44,665 nt of DNA, taken from positions 1 through 44,665 of the forward strand of contig JANJTU010000196.1 in NCBI GenBank assembly GCA_024710965.1, read 5' to 3'. Positions 8,211-17,406 of the stretch are shown here, in pieces. Each line of letters begins with the position of its first letter. Positions within the stretch are counted from its first letter, which is position 1. The stretch comes from Thauera sp. GTDB taxonomy: Bacteria > Pseudomonadota > Gammaproteobacteria > Burkholderiales > Rhodocyclaceae. The translations under genes were made by a program, and so were the position numbers. Under the pieces are notes generated by a model. That model was given only the letters and a program-made list of their open reading frames with translations, did no database searches and was not told where the DNA came from.

Positions 8211-8795
8211 ATGAGCAGCTACCTCTTCGTCGTCATCGGCGCGGTTCTGGTGAACAACGTCGTCTTCGTCCGCATCCTCGGGCTGTGTCCCTTCATGGGG
8301 GTGTCGAAGAAGCTCGAGACCGCGATCGGCATGGGCGCGGCGACGACCTTCGTGCTCACCCTCGGCTCGGGCACCAGCTACCTGATCGACCACTACCTGC
8401 TGCAGCCCTTCGATCTCGCCTACCTGCGCACGCTGTCCTTCATCGTCGTCATCGCCGCGATCGTGCAGCTCACCGAGCTCGTGATCCAGAAGACCAGCCC
8501 GCTGCTGCATCAGGTGCTCGGCATCTACCTGCCGCTGATCACGACCAACTGCGCGGTGCTCGGCGTGCCGCTGCTCAACGTCGGCCTCAAGCACAACCTG
8601 CTCGAATCGCTGCTGTTCGGCTTCGGCTCCTCGGTCGGCTTCACGCTCGCGCTGGTGCTGTTCGCCGGCATCCGCGAGCGCCTCGACGGTGCCGACGTGC
8701 CGGCGCCGTTCAAGGGCACGGCGATCGCGATGATCACCGCCGGCTTCATGAGCCTCGCCTTCATGGGCTTCGCCGGCCTCGACCGCTTCCAGTGA
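8211..8795 (+). CDS. rnfA: Rnf complex integral membrane subunit RnfA
   Basis: 194 aa, about six membrane helices, full family length. The conserved [14 protein letters not shown] and ITTNCAVLG motifs carry the two Cys that, with matching Cys of RnfE, are known in Rnf/Nqr structures to hold an iron centre within the membrane. The complex moves electrons between ferredoxin and NAD and couples this to ion transport. First gene of rnfABCDGE with its own promoter. In nitrogen-fixing or aromatic-degrading Rhodocyclales it typically supplies low-potential electrons; which process is served here cannot be seen. Confidence 0.96.
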   Translation: MSSYLFVVIGAVLVNNVVFVRILGLCPFMGVSKKLETAIGMGAATTFVLTLGSGTSYLIDHYLLQPFDLAYLRTLSFIVVIAAIVQLTELVIQKTSPLLHQVLGIYLPLITTNCAVLGVPLLNVGLKHNLLESLLFGFGSSVGFTLALVLFAGIRERLDGADVPAPFKGTAIAMITAGFMSLAFMGFAGLDRFQ

Positions 8796-8821
8796 GGGGA
8801 CGGCGCCCACGGCGAAACCCT

Positions 8822-8873
8822 CGATCACCGACTTCGATCACCGACTCCGATCACTGACTTCGATCACTGACCT
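8822..8873 (+). repeat. four tandem 13-bp repeats between rnfA and rnfB
   Basis: Units CGATCACCGACTT, CGATCACCGACTC, CGATCACTGACTT and CGATCACTGACCT follow each other without gaps at 8822, 8835, 8848 and 8861. They fill much of the 141-bp gap that splits rnfA from the otherwise tightly packed rnfBCDGE genes. Confidence 0.9.
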
Positions 8874-8936
8874 AACGCAACTCCCCATCCCGCGCGCGGC
8901 ATTATCCTCGCGCCCTTCGAGAAAGCCCCTACCCGC

Positions 8937-9488
8937 ATGCTCACTGCCCTTCTCGTCATGACCGGCATCGCCCTCGTGCTCGGCGCGGCCCTGGGCTATG
9001 CCGCCATCCGCTTCCGCGTCGAAGGCGACCCGCTGGTCGAAAAGATCGACGCGATCCTGCCGCAGACCCAGTGCGGCCAGTGCGGCTACCCCGGCTGCAA
9101 GCCCTATGCCGAAGCCATCGCCAAGGGCGACGCCGACATCAACCAGTGCCCGCCCGGCGGCGAGGAAGGCATCCGCAAGCTCGCCGACCTGCTCGGGCGC
9201 GAGTTCAAGCCGCTGTCCGAGGAACACGGCGTCGAGAAGCCGAAGTCGGTCGCCGTCATCGACGAACAGACCTGCATCGGCTGCACGCTGTGCATCCAGG
9301 CCTGCCCGGTCGATGCGATCGTCGGCGCCGCCAAGCAGATGCACACCGTAGTCGAGCCGCTATGCACCGGCTGCGAGCTGTGCGTGGCGCCCTGCCCGGT
9401 CGATTGCATCTCGATGGTGGCGGTGGCCGAGACCGTTCAGACCTGGAAATGGAAATACCCGGTGGTCGAAATCAGGAAGGCAGCATGA
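8937..9488 (+). CDS. rnfB: Rnf complex iron-sulfur subunit RnfB
   Basis: 183 aa. One N-terminal membrane helix ([20 protein letters not shown]) anchors a Cys-rich cluster domain ([17 protein letters not shown] ... NQCPPGG) and two 4Fe-4S ferredoxin motifs, [15 protein letters not shown] (near residue 110) and [15 protein letters not shown] (near residue 140). RnfB passes electrons from ferredoxin into the complex. Its stop overlaps the rnfC start as ATGA (9485-9488). ATG 8937 is the natural start because it opens the membrane anchor. Confidence 0.96.
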   Translation: MLTALLVMTGIALVLGAALGYAAIRFRVEGDPLVEKIDAILPQTQCGQCGYPGCKPYAEAIAKGDADINQCPPGGEEGIRKLADLLGREFKPLSEEHGVEKPKSVAVIDEQTCIGCTLCIQACPVDAIVGAAKQMHTVVEPLCTGCELCVAPCPVDCISMVAVAETVQTWKWKYPVVEIRKAA

Positions 9489-11248
9489 TCGCGCGCCTGT
9501 TCAAGTTCCACGGCGGCATCAAGCCCGACGCGCACAAGCACGAATCCGCCAGCACGCCCATCCGGCGCGCACCGCTGCCCACCCGCCTGGTGGTGCCGCT
9601 GCGCCAGAGCACGCGTGCCACCGCGCGCTGCATCGTCGTGCCTGGGCAGAAGGTGCTCAAGGGCGAGCGCATCGGCGAGCCGGAAGGCTTCCTCGGCACC
9701 GCCGCGCATGCGCCCACCTCGGGCACGGTGGTCGATGTCGGCCGCTACACGATGGCGCATGCCTCCGGCCTGGAGACGCGCTGCGTCGTCATCGCCCCCG
9801 ACGGCGAGGAGCGCTGGGTCGAGCACGCCCCGTTCGACTGGCGCAGCGCCGGGCGCGCAGCCACCCTCGCCTGGCTGCGCGACTGCGGCCTCGTCGGCCT
9901 CGGCGGCGCCACCTTCCCGAGCCACGTCAAGCTCGGCAAGGGCGCGGGCATCGACACCCTGATCCTGAATGGCGCCGAATGCGAGCCCTGGATCACCTGC
10001 GACGACCGCCTGATGCGCGAGCGCGCCGCCGACATCCTCGCCGGCGCACGCATCCTGGTCGAGCTGATCGGCGCGCGCGAGCTGGTGATCGGCATCGAGG
10101 ACAACAAGCCCGAGGCGATCGACGCCATGCGCGCCGCCGCCCGCGCCACCGGCGACCGTGTCCGCATCGAGCCGGTGCCGGCGCTCTACCCGGCCGGCGG
10201 CGAGAAGCAGCTCATCCGCGTGCTCACCGGCATCGAGATCCCCTACGGCAAGCTCGGCGGCGACTACGGCGTGCAGTGCTTCAACGTCGGCACCGCCTAC
10301 GCCGTCTATCGCGCCATCGCCCACGGCGAACCGCTGCTGTCGCGCGTGCTGACGCTGACCGGCAACGTCGAGCTGGCGGGCAACTGGGAAGTGCTGGTCG
10401 GCACGCCGATCGACGAATTGTTGCCGCTGGCAAAACCGAAAGCCGACACCGACCGCTACCTGATGGGTGGGCCGATGATGGGCTTCGCCCTGCCGCGGCT
10501 GGACGTGCCCGTGGTCAAGGGCAGCAACTGCATCATCTCGGCTTCGCCCCGGCTGTTCCCGCCCGCGCCCCCCGAGCAGCCCTGTATCCGCTGCACCGAG
10601 TGCGCGAAAGCCTGTCCGGCCGAGCTGCAGCCCTTCGAGCTGTACTGGTTCAGCCGCGCGAAGAACTTCGGCAAGGCGCAGGAATACCACCTGTTCGACT
10701 GCATCGAGTGCGGCTGCTGCGCCTACGTCTGCCCGTCCCACATCCCGCTCGTCGACTACTACCGCTTCGCCAAGAGCGAGATCTGGGCGCGCGAACGCGA
10801 AAAGAGCGCCGCCGACCAGGCGCGCGAGCGCTTCGAGTTCCGCAACTACCGCCAGGAGCGTGAAAAGGCGGAGAAGGCTGCCAAGCTCGCGGCCAAGGCG
10901 GCGGAGACGCGCGCCAAGCTCGCCGGCGACGGCGCCGCCGAGGCGCCCGCGGCCGCAGCGGCCGAAGACCCGAAAAAGGCCCTGATCGCCGCCGCCCTCG
11001 CCCGCGCCCAGGCGCAGAAGGCCGCCACGCAGCCGAAGAACACCGCCGAACTGAGCGCGGAGAAGCAGGCCGAGATCGCCGCGATCGACGCCCGCCGCCA
11101 GGCGCGCGAGGCCGGCCAGGCGAGCACCTCCGCCCCCGTATCGACCGCCTCCTCGGCAGCCACCTCATCTGCGCCTCCCTCCGCGGCCACCACAGGCCAG
11201 GCCGGCGAGGCCCGCGCGGCCGAGTCATCCGATCCGCCCCGAACCTGA
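9485..11248 (+). CDS. rnfC: Rnf complex subunit RnfC (FMN/NADH and Fe-S)
   Basis: 587 aa from ATG 9485, which overlaps rnfB. An open frame reaches back to 9071 but that part is antisense-free shadow of rnfB. The start [18 protein letters not shown] is the standard RnfC opening. The NADH/FMN-binding region ([47 protein letters not shown]) is followed by two 4Fe-4S motifs, [15 protein letters not shown] and [17 protein letters not shown]. Beyond about residue 440 comes an Ala/Lys/Glu-rich coiled tail ending in a Ser/Ala-rich stretch, as in gammaproteobacterial RnfC. It is the NAD-side module of the complex. Confidence 0.96.
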   Translation: MIARLFKFHGGIKPDAHKHESASTPIRRAPLPTRLVVPLRQSTRATARCIVVPGQKVLKGERIGEPEGFLGTAAHAPTSGTVVDVGRYTMAHASGLETRCVVIAPDGEERWVEHAPFDWRSAGRAATLAWLRDCGLVGLGGATFPSHVKLGKGAGIDTLILNGAECEPWITCDDRLMRERAADILAGARILVELIGARELVIGIEDNKPEAIDAMRAAARATGDRVRIEPVPALYPAGGEKQLIRVLTGIEIPYGKLGGDYGVQCFNVGTAYAVYRAIAHGEPLLSRVLTLTGNVELAGNWEVLVGTPIDELLPLAKPKADTDRYLMGGPMMGFALPRLDVPVVKGSNCIISASPRLFPPAPPEQPCIRCTECAKACPAELQPFELYWFSRAKNFGKAQEYHLFDCIECGCCAYVCPSHIPLVDYYRFAKSEIWAREREKSAADQARERFEFRNYRQEREKAEKAAKLAAKAAETRAKLAGDGAAEAPAAAAAEDPKKALIAAALARAQAQKAATQPKNTAELSAEKQAEIAAIDARRQAREAGQASTSAPVSTASSAATSSAPPSAATTGQAGEARAAESSDPPRT

Positions 11249-11255
11249 CCCCTCC

Positions 11256-12272
11256 ATGATCCACTCCCCCTACGTCCGCAAACCGGTCAGCGTGCAGCGC
11301 GTGATGGGCCTCGTCCTGCTCGCGCTGCTGCCCGGCATCGCCGCCTACGTCTGGAAGGTCGGCGCCGGCGTGCTGGTGAACCTCGCCATCGGCACCCTCA
11401 CCGCCGTCGCCGCCGAGGCGCTCGTGCTGCGCCTGCGCCGGCGCCCGGTCGGCCTCGCCGTCACCGACCTGTCGGCGGTCGTCACCGCCTGGCTGGTCAC
11501 GCTGTGCTTTCCGCCGATCGTGCCGTGGTGGCTGACGATGTCGGCCGTGCTGGTGGCGATCGTCGCCGTCAAGCACCTCTACGGCGGCCTCGGCCAGAAC
11601 CCCTTCAACCCGGCGATGGTCGCCTACTGCGTGATGATCGTCGCCTTCCCGGCGCTGATGTCGCAGTGGCCGCCCGCCGGCCAGCTGCCCTTCGACACCC
11701 AGCTCGGCCTGATCCTGGGTGGCGCGCGCGACATCGACGGCATCACCGGCGCCACCGCGCTCGACGCCCTGCGCACCGGCCTGCGCGGCGGTGCGGCCAG
11801 CGTCGACACGGTGCTGCAGAGCCCGGCCTTCGGCTTCCTCGGCGGGCGCGGCTGGGAATGGATCTCGGTCGGCTACGTCGCCGGCGGCCTGTTCCTGCTC
11901 GCCACCCGCACCATCACCTGGCACATGCCGGTGGCCTTCATCGGCGCGCTGGCGGTGATCTCCGGCCTCTTCTGGCTCGCCGACCCGGCACGCTTCGCCT
12001 CGCCGCTGTTCCACCTCGCCACCGGCGGGGCCATGCTCGCCGCCTTCTTCATCGTCACCGACCCGGTGTCAGGGGCGACCACGCCGCGCGGCAAGCTCAT
12101 CTTCGCCGCCGGCATCGCGCTGATCGCCTGGCTCATCCGCACCTTCGGCGCCTACCCGGAGGGCATCGCCTTCGGCGTGCTGCTGATGAACATCTGCGTG
12201 CCGCTGATCGACATGAAGACCCAGCCGCGCGTGTTCGGCCACCGCGGCGGCACGGGTGGAGGCGGGCAATGA
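11256..12272 (+). CDS. rnfD: Rnf complex membrane flavoprotein RnfD
   Basis: 338 aa with about nine membrane segments. The motif DIDGITGATALDAL (near residue 165) contains the T/S-GAT sequence whose Thr is the known site of covalent FMN attachment in RnfD/NqrB. The opening SPYVRKPVSVQRVMGLVLLA and YGGLGQNPFNPAMVAY are also typical. It helps form the ion-translocating path. It starts 7 bp after rnfC and overlaps rnfG as ATGA (12269-12272). Confidence 0.96.
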   Translation: MIHSPYVRKPVSVQRVMGLVLLALLPGIAAYVWKVGAGVLVNLAIGTLTAVAAEALVLRLRRRPVGLAVTDLSAVVTAWLVTLCFPPIVPWWLTMSAVLVAIVAVKHLYGGLGQNPFNPAMVAYCVMIVAFPALMSQWPPAGQLPFDTQLGLILGGARDIDGITGATALDALRTGLRGGAASVDTVLQSPAFGFLGGRGWEWISVGYVAGGLFLLATRTITWHMPVAFIGALAVISGLFWLADPARFASPLFHLATGGAMLAAFFIVTDPVSGATTPRGKLIFAAGIALIAWLIRTFGAYPEGIAFGVLLMNICVPLIDMKTQPRVFGHRGGTGGGGQ

Positions 12273-12946
12273 GCGCGCGCTACTCCGCCACCCGCACCTC
12301 GCTGCGCACGGCGGCGATCATGATCGTGTTCACGCTGGTGTTCACCGCGCTGATGGCCTCCACCTACCGCGCCACCCGCCCCGCGATCGAAGCCTCGAAG
12401 CAGGACGCCCAGCTGCGCCTGATCAACGAGATCCTGCCCCCCGACAGCTACGACAATGCGCTCCTCGACGACGTCGTGCGCATCGGCCCGGCGCCCGAGA
12501 TCGGCCTCGACGACGGCGGCCGCATCTGGCGCGCACGCAAGGGCGGCACGCCGGTGGCGCTCGTGGTCGAAGCCGCCGCCCCCGACGGCTACGCCGGCCG
12601 CATCGACCTGGTGGTCGCGGTCAACACCAACGGCATGCTGTCGGGCGTGCGCGTCACCGCGCACAAGGAAACCCCCGGCCTGGGCGACTACATCGACCCG
12701 AAGAAGGACAGACGCAAGGACATGCCCTGGATCGGCCAGTTCGCCGTCGCCTCCTGGGCCAACGTCAACACCGCCGAATGGAAGGTGCGCAAGGACGGCG
12801 GCAGCTTCGGCTACCGCGCCGGCGCCACCATCAGCGCGCGCGCGGTCGTCGGCGCGGTCGGGCGCGCGACCGCCTTCGCCGTCGCCCGCCAGGACGCGCT
12901 CTTCGCCGCGCCCGCGGGCAGCACGCTGCAGGGAGTACAACCATGA
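12269..12946 (+). CDS. rnfG: Rnf complex FMN-binding subunit RnfG
   Basis: 225 aa from ATG 12269; the longer open frame from 11504 is an out-of-frame reading of rnfD. One N-terminal membrane helix (TAAIMIVFTLVFTALMAS) anchors a periplasmic FMN-binding domain. The attachment motif reads FGYRAGATISARAVV: the usual S/T before GAT is Ala here, while the flavinylated Thr is kept. KETPGLGDYIDPKKD is another family motif. The ATGA overlap with rnfE (12943-12946) shows tight coupling. Confidence 0.95.
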   Translation: MSARYSATRTSLRTAAIMIVFTLVFTALMASTYRATRPAIEASKQDAQLRLINEILPPDSYDNALLDDVVRIGPAPEIGLDDGGRIWRARKGGTPVALVVEAAAPDGYAGRIDLVVAVNTNGMLSGVRVTAHKETPGLGDYIDPKKDRRKDMPWIGQFAVASWANVNTAEWKVRKDGGSFGYRAGATISARAVVGAVGRATAFAVARQDALFAAPAGSTLQGVQP

Positions 12947-13650
12947 CACCGCAACAATTCCGTGACCTCGCCCACAGCGGCCTGTGGAAGCAGAACCCGG
13001 GCCTCGCCCAGCTGCTCGGCCTGTGCCCGATCCTCGCCGTCAGCACGAGCATGGTCAACGCGGTCAGCCTCGGCCTGGCCACCATCCTCGTCATGGCGCT
13101 CGCCAACCTCGCGGTGTCGGCCCTGCGCAACTTCATCCCCTACGAGATCCGCATCCCGGTCTTCATCCTGATCATCGCCGCTCTGGTCACCGTGGTCGAT
13201 CTCGCCTTCAACGCCTACCTGCACGACCTCTACCTCGTGCTCGGCATCTTCATCCCGCTGATCGTCACCAACAGCATCGTGCTCGCCCGTGTCGAGGCCT
13301 ACGCGGCGAAGAACGATCCGCTCACCTCCACCATCGACGGCATCATGATGGGCATCGGCCTGGTCTGGGTGCTCGCCGTGCTGGGCGGGGTGCGCGAGCT
13401 GCTCGGCGCCGGCACGCTGTTTTCCGGCATCGACATGATCGTTCCCGGCGCCTCGGCGCTGAACGTGTTCGGCGCCGACTACCCCGGCTTCCTGATCGCG
13501 ATCCTGCCGCCCGGCGCCTTCTTCGCGCTGGGCTGCCTGATCGCCGCCTACAACTCGATCAACGCCCGCCTCGCCGCCCGCGCCCGCCGCCAGCCGCCGG
13601 CCCCGCTCGCGCCCGAGGCCGCCCCGCCCGAACCGGCATCGGCCGCCTGA
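12943..13650 (+). CDS. rnfE: Rnf complex integral membrane subunit RnfE
   Basis: 235 aa, about six membrane helices, paralogous to RnfA. It keeps the first motif LLGLCPILAVSTSMVNA with its Cys. In the second motif, IVTNSIVLARVEAYAAK, Ser111 stands where RnfE/NqrD proteins normally have Cys (TNC); the codon is AGC at 13273-13275. In known structures this Cys helps hold an iron centre between RnfA and RnfE. The LPPGAFFALGCLIAAYN helix and a Pro/Ala-rich tail close the protein. Last rnf gene; nth follows 13 bp later. Confidence 0.95.
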   Translation: MTPQQFRDLAHSGLWKQNPGLAQLLGLCPILAVSTSMVNAVSLGLATILVMALANLAVSALRNFIPYEIRIPVFILIIAALVTVVDLAFNAYLHDLYLVLGIFIPLIVTNSIVLARVEAYAAKNDPLTSTIDGIMMGIGLVWVLAVLGGVRELLGAGTLFSGIDMIVPGASALNVFGADYPGFLIAILPPGAFFALGCLIAAYNSINARLAARARRQPPAPLAPEAAPPEPASAA

Positions 13651-13663
13651 GCACGCGCAGCCG

Positions 13664-14305
13664 ATGGCGACGATGAAGCGCGAGGCGATCCGCGAGTTCT
13701 TCCGCCGCCTGCACGAGGCCAACCCGAACCCGCGGACCGAGCTCGAGTACGCCACCCCCTACCAGCTGCTGGTGGCCGTCGTGCTGTCGGCGCAAGCCAC
13801 CGACCGCAGCGTCAACCTCGCCACGCGCGGCCTGTTCGCCGCCGCGCCCACGCCCGAGGCGATGGTGGCGCTCGGCGAGGACGGCATCGCCGGGCACATC
13901 AAGACCATCGGCCTGTTCCGCAACAAGGCGAAGAACACCCTGGCGCTGTCGCGTCAGCTGCTCGAGCGCCACGGCGGCGACGTGCCCGCCGAGCGCGCCG
14001 CGCTCGAGGCCCTGCCCGGCGTCGGCCGCAAGACCGCCAACGTGGTGCTGAACACGGTGTTCCGCCAGCCGGTGATGGCGGTCGACACCCACATCTTCCG
14101 GCTCGCCAACCGCACCGGGCTCGCCCCCGGCAAGGACGTCGGCGAGGTCGAGCAGGCGCTGATGCGCCGCGTGCCCAAGGACTACCTGCTCGACGCCCAC
14201 CACTGGCTGATCCTGCATGGCCGCTACGTGTGCACCGCGCGCAAGCCCAAGTGCGGCGCGTGCATCGTGCGCGACCTGTGCCTGTTCCGCGACAAGACCG
14301 ACTGA
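13664..14305 (+). CDS. nth: endonuclease III (DNA glycosylase/AP lyase)
   Basis: 213 aa. It has the helix-hairpin-helix LPGVGRKTANVVL with the catalytic Lys, the catalytic Asp in VDTHIFRLANR, and the C-terminal 4Fe-4S loop C-X6-C-X2-C-X5-C (CTARKPKCGACIVRDLC). It removes oxidised pyrimidines in base-excision repair. The position directly after rnfE repeats the conserved rnf-nth order of many proteobacteria. A second ATG at 13673 (MKREAIREF) is an equally good start. Family length is normal. Confidence 0.96.
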   Translation: MATMKREAIREFFRRLHEANPNPRTELEYATPYQLLVAVVLSAQATDRSVNLATRGLFAAAPTPEAMVALGEDGIAGHIKTIGLFRNKAKNTLALSRQLLERHGGDVPAERAALEALPGVGRKTANVVLNTVFRQPVMAVDTHIFRLANRTGLAPGKDVGEVEQALMRRVPKDYLLDAHHWLILHGRYVCTARKPKCGACIVRDLCLFRDKTD

Positions 14306-14402
14306 AACCCGGCGCCCGGAGCGCGCCCCGACGCCACCGAACGCCCCCCGAAGACGACAGCTGGCCGCACACCCTGTGCCGCCCCCCACGACGAGAGCTC
14401 CC

Positions 14403-14834
14403 ATGTTCAATCCCAGCCGCGACCAGGTCCGCAGCTTCTTCATCGACACCTGGCGCAAGTACCGCGCCAAGGAAGTGCTGACGCCGATGGAGACCATCGC
14501 CGCCGACCTCATCGCCCTCCATCCCGAGTACCACGCCGTGGTCGAGGACCCCGACGCGGTCGACCGCGACTTCCCGCCCGAAGCCGGCCAGATCAACCCC
14601 TTCCTGCACCTGTCGCTGCACCTGGCGATCGAGGAGCAGCTCTCGATCGACCAGCCGCCCGGCATCCGCGCCGCCTTCGACGCCGCCTGCCAGCGCCGCG
14701 GCGAGCGCCACGACGCCGTCCATGACGCGCTCGAATGCCTCGGCGAGATGCTGTTCACCGCCCAGCGCAACGGCACCCCGCCCGACGGCGCGGCCTATGT
14801 CGGCTGCCTGCGGCGCAAGGCCGGCATCGGCTGA
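14403..14834 (+). CDS. DUF1841 family protein
   Basis: 143 aa starting MFNPSRDQVRSFFIDTWRKY, a very characteristic opening of the DUF1841 family found next to nth in betaproteobacteria. The protein is soluble, helical, with HPEYHAVVED, NPFLHLSLHLAIEEQLSIDQ and a C-terminal HDAVHDALECLGEML helix containing several His. Function is unknown. The start is set by homology; an in-frame extension to 14217 lies in nth. It sits 97 bp after nth and may belong to the same transcript. Confidence 0.88.
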   Translation: MFNPSRDQVRSFFIDTWRKYRAKEVLTPMETIAADLIALHPEYHAVVEDPDAVDRDFPPEAGQINPFLHLSLHLAIEEQLSIDQPPGIRAAFDAACQRRGERHDAVHDALECLGEMLFTAQRNGTPPDGAAYVGCLRRKAGIG

Positions 14835-14846
14835 CTGAAAGATCAT

Positions 14847-14870
14847 GCGGGCGACCATGCGGCCGCCCGC
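14847..14870 (+). terminator. possible hairpin terminator after DUF1841 gene
   Basis: Perfect 7-bp stem GCGGGCG/CGCCCGC with a 10-nt loop, 13 bp beyond the DUF1841 stop. No T-run follows, so its termination strength is uncertain. Confidence 0.35.
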
Positions 14871-14896
14871 GCCCCAGCGCGATAATCGGGTCCACG

Positions 14897-14929
14897 TTCA
14901 GCTTCGCTTCAGCCGTCGGCGCAAATACT
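14897..14929 (+). promoter_or_regulatory. direct-repeat operator and promoter of the PepSY/two-component operon
   Basis: TTCAGC-TTCGC-TTCAGC (14897-14913) is a direct repeat with an 11-bp period, the usual spacing of OmpR/PhoP-family binding sites. A -10-like AATACT (14924-14929) follows at a distance that would place the repeat over the -35. This suggests autoregulation by the response regulator encoded at 15314. Match by eye only. Confidence 0.5.
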
Positions 14930-14973
14930 GTGCCCGTCCCTCCCGGACACACCAGCAGACAAGGAGCCCGACC

Positions 14974-15309
14974 ATGAAAACCCGCCCCCTCATCGCCGCC
15001 GCTGTCGCCGGCATCGCCGTCAGCGCGCTGACCGCCACCACCTTCCTCGCCACGCCCGCGATGGCCGACGACGACCGCGCCCGCGGCGACGACGTGCGCC
15101 AGCTGCGCGAAAGCGGCAAGGTCCTGCCGATGGAAGACATCCTCGCCCGCAGTCGCGCCGCCCAGCCCGGCCAGGTGGTCGAAGTCGAACTCGAGCGCGA
15201 GAACGGCGGCTACATCTACGAGGTGAAGATCATCGACGACGCCGACAAGGTACACAAGCTCGAGATCGACGCCGCCAGCGGCGAAGTGCTGCAGCGCAAG
15301 TCGAAGTAA
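14974..15309 (+). CDS. exported PepSY-domain protein
   Basis: 111 aa. A Sec signal peptide (basic MKTRP, hydrophobic core, cleavage near ATPAMA-DDD) is followed by one PepSY domain with [20 protein letters not shown] and [20 protein letters not shown]. PepSY domains are thought to bind or inhibit proteins in the periplasm. ATG 14974 has a strong AAGGAG site. It ends 4 bp before the response regulator gene, so it may provide a periplasmic signal or feedback for this two-component system, a common pairing; the mechanism is inference. Confidence 0.85.
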   Translation: MKTRPLIAAAVAGIAVSALTATTFLATPAMADDDRARGDDVRQLRESGKVLPMEDILARSRAAQPGQVVEVELERENGGYIYEVKIIDDADKVHKLEIDAASGEVLQRKSK

Positions 15310-15313
15310 GGCC

Positions 15314-15973
15314 ATGCGCATCCTGATCGTCGAGGACGACGCAGACCTGGCCGGGCGCCTGCGCACCCGCCTGGTCCGAGAAGGCTACGCCGTCGATGTC
15401 GCCGCCAACGGCATCGACGGCGCCCACCTCGGCGCCACCGAGGCCTACGATGCGGCGGTGCTCGACCTCGGCCTGCCCGGCAAGCCGGGGCTCGCCGTGC
15501 TGCGCGACTGGCGCGCCGCGGGCAACACCCTGCCGGTGCTGATCCTGACCGCGCGCGACGGCTGGGCGGAGCGGGTCGAAGGCCTGCAGGCCGGCGCCGA
15601 CGACTACCTGGGCAAGCCCTTCCACGTCGAGGAACTGCTCGCCCGCCTGCAGGCCTTGCTGCGCCGCGCCGCGCCCGCACAGGCCCCCGAGCTGCGCGTG
15701 GGCGGCTGGCGGCTGGACGAGGGGCGGCAATGCCTGGTGGCCGAGGACGGCACCGAACAGGCCCTGACCGGCACCGAATTCCGCCTGCTGCGCTACTTCA
15801 TGCGCCATCCGGGCGCGGTGCTGTCGAAGACGCACCTGTCCGAGCATGTGTACGACTACGACAGCGAGCGCGACAGCAACGTCATCGAAGTCTACGTGCG
15901 CCGCCTGCGCACCCTGCTCGGCCCCGACCGCATCGAAACCCGGCGCGGCCAGGGCTACGTCTTCCGCGCCTGA
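15314..15973 (+). CDS. OmpR/PhoP-family response regulator
   Basis: 219 aa. Receiver at residues 1-115: acidic pocket VEDDADLAG, phospho-Asp near residue 51 in [12 protein letters not shown], Thr in ILTARD, Lys in [12 protein letters not shown] winged-helix DNA-binding domain follows ([36 protein letters not shown]). Most like PhoP/QseB-type regulators. It forms an operon with the upstream PepSY gene (4 bp) and the downstream kinase (3 bp). The 11-bp direct repeat at 14897 is its likely binding site. Confidence 0.92.
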   Translation: MRILIVEDDADLAGRLRTRLVREGYAVDVAANGIDGAHLGATEAYDAAVLDLGLPGKPGLAVLRDWRAAGNTLPVLILTARDGWAERVEGLQAGADDYLGKPFHVEELLARLQALLRRAAPAQAPELRVGGWRLDEGRQCLVAEDGTEQALTGTEFRLLRYFMRHPGAVLSKTHLSEHVYDYDSERDSNVIEVYVRRLRTLLGPDRIETRRGQGYVFRA

Positions 15974-15976
15974 GCG

Positions 15977-17308
15977 ATGCGGTCCCTGCGCAACCGCCTC
16001 TCGCTCGCCATGGCCCTCGTCCTGCTGGGCGCCGGCGCGCTGCTCGTGTTCGCGCTGCAGGCCTTCCCCCGCCAGCTCGTCGAGGACTACGTCGCCTCGC
16101 GCCTGCAGCACGACGCCGACCTGCTCTACGTGCGCGTGCTCGACGCTGCCGACCCCGAGGCCGCGCTGCAGGCGAGCGCCGGCACCGTCTACCAGCTGCC
16201 GCTGTCGGGCCACTACTTTCTCGTCCGCCTCGGCGACGGCCACGCGCTGCGCTCGCGCTCGCTGTGGGACGCGGAGCTCACCGTCGCCGCCCCCGGCGCG
16301 CGCGGTGAAACGCTCACCCGCCAGCCCGGCCCCGCCGGCCAGCAGCTGCTGGTGTTCGCCAAGCGCTTTCCGGCAGCCGAGGGCGGCATCGTCATCCACG
16401 TCGCCGAGGACATCAGCACGCTCGAGGCCGCGATCGCCGGCTTTCGCCAGCGCATGCTGATCGGGCTCGGCCTCGCCCTCGCCCTGCTCCTCGTGCTGCA
16501 GCGCCGCCTGCTGCTGCACGGCCTGGCGCCGCTCGACGCCGCGGTCGCCGCCTGCCGCAACATCGAGCGCGGCGAACCGGCGGCGCTCGACGCGCCCGCA
16601 CCGAGCGAGGTGCAGCCGATGCTCGACGCCCTCAACCGCCTCGCCCGCCACCACGCCCAGCGCCTCGGCCGCGTACGCCATGCCGCCGGCAACCTGTCGC
16701 ACGCGCTGAAGACGCCGCTCGCGGTGCTGCAGCACCACGCCGACGAGCTCGGCGAACGCGGCGAGCCGGCGCGCGCCGCGGCCATCAGCAGCCAGCTCGA
16801 CCTGATGCGCGGCACCATCGAGCGCGAACTGCGCCGCGCCCGGCTGGCCGGCGGCGGCCCGGCGGCCGAGGGTTTCGACGCCCGCATCCAGCTCGGCGCC
16901 CTGGCCGACGCGCTGCAGCGCCTGCACCAGGGGCGCGGCGTGCGCCTCGAGCTCGAGCTGCCCGAGCGCCGCTTCGCCCTCGATCGCGAGGACATGCTCG
17001 AGCTCTTCGGCAACCTGCTCGACAATGCCTGCAAGTGGGCGCGCACCCGCGTCCGCCTGCGCATCGCCGACGCGGACGAAGCGCCCGACGCACTCGCCTG
17101 CGTCATCGACGACGACGGCCCCGGCGTGCCGCCCGAGCTGCTCGAGCAGCTCGGCACCGCCGGCCTGCGCGGCGACGAGCAGCGCCCGGGCCACGGCCTC
17201 GGGCTCGCGATCGTCGGCGACATCGTCACCCAGTATGGCGGCCGCATCGGCTATGCGCCCTCGCCGACGCTGGGCGGGCTGCGCGTGGAGCTCAACCTGC
17301 CGCTGTGA
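15977..17308 (+). CDS. PhoQ-like sensor histidine kinase
   Basis: 443 aa. Two membrane helices (about residues 10-30 and 160-180) enclose a periplasmic sensor domain. The phospho-acceptor is His242 in NLSHALKTPLAVLQHHADEL. The catalytic domain has an N box with NLLDNACKWA, then DDDGPGVP and GHGLGLAIVGDI. The DNACKWA wording is close to PhoQ. The linker is short and has no clear HAMP. The stimulus is unknown; PhoQ relatives sense divalent cations or envelope stress, and the PepSY neighbour fits an envelope signal. Confidence 0.9.
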   Translation: MRSLRNRLSLAMALVLLGAGALLVFALQAFPRQLVEDYVASRLQHDADLLYVRVLDAADPEAALQASAGTVYQLPLSGHYFLVRLGDGHALRSRSLWDAELTVAAPGARGETLTRQPGPAGQQLLVFAKRFPAAEGGIVIHVAEDISTLEAAIAGFRQRMLIGLGLALALLLVLQRRLLLHGLAPLDAAVAACRNIERGEPAALDAPAPSEVQPMLDALNRLARHHAQRLGRVRHAAGNLSHALKTPLAVLQHHADELGERGEPARAAAISSQLDLMRGTIERELRRARLAGGGPAAEGFDARIQLGALADALQRLHQGRGVRLELELPERRFALDREDMLELFGNLLDNACKWARTRVRLRIADADEAPDALACVIDDDGPGVPPELLEQLGTAGLRGDEQRPGHGLGLAIVGDIVTQYGGRIGYAPSPTLGGLRVELNLPL

Positions 17309-17406
17309 GCAGGGGCCGGGGGCACCATCGCCCACCCCGGCGCCGCCAATAGGGTGTATGGTGAATTCGTTGCGTCGGTCGCAGTCCCGCGACGAGGAGA
17401 AATGCG

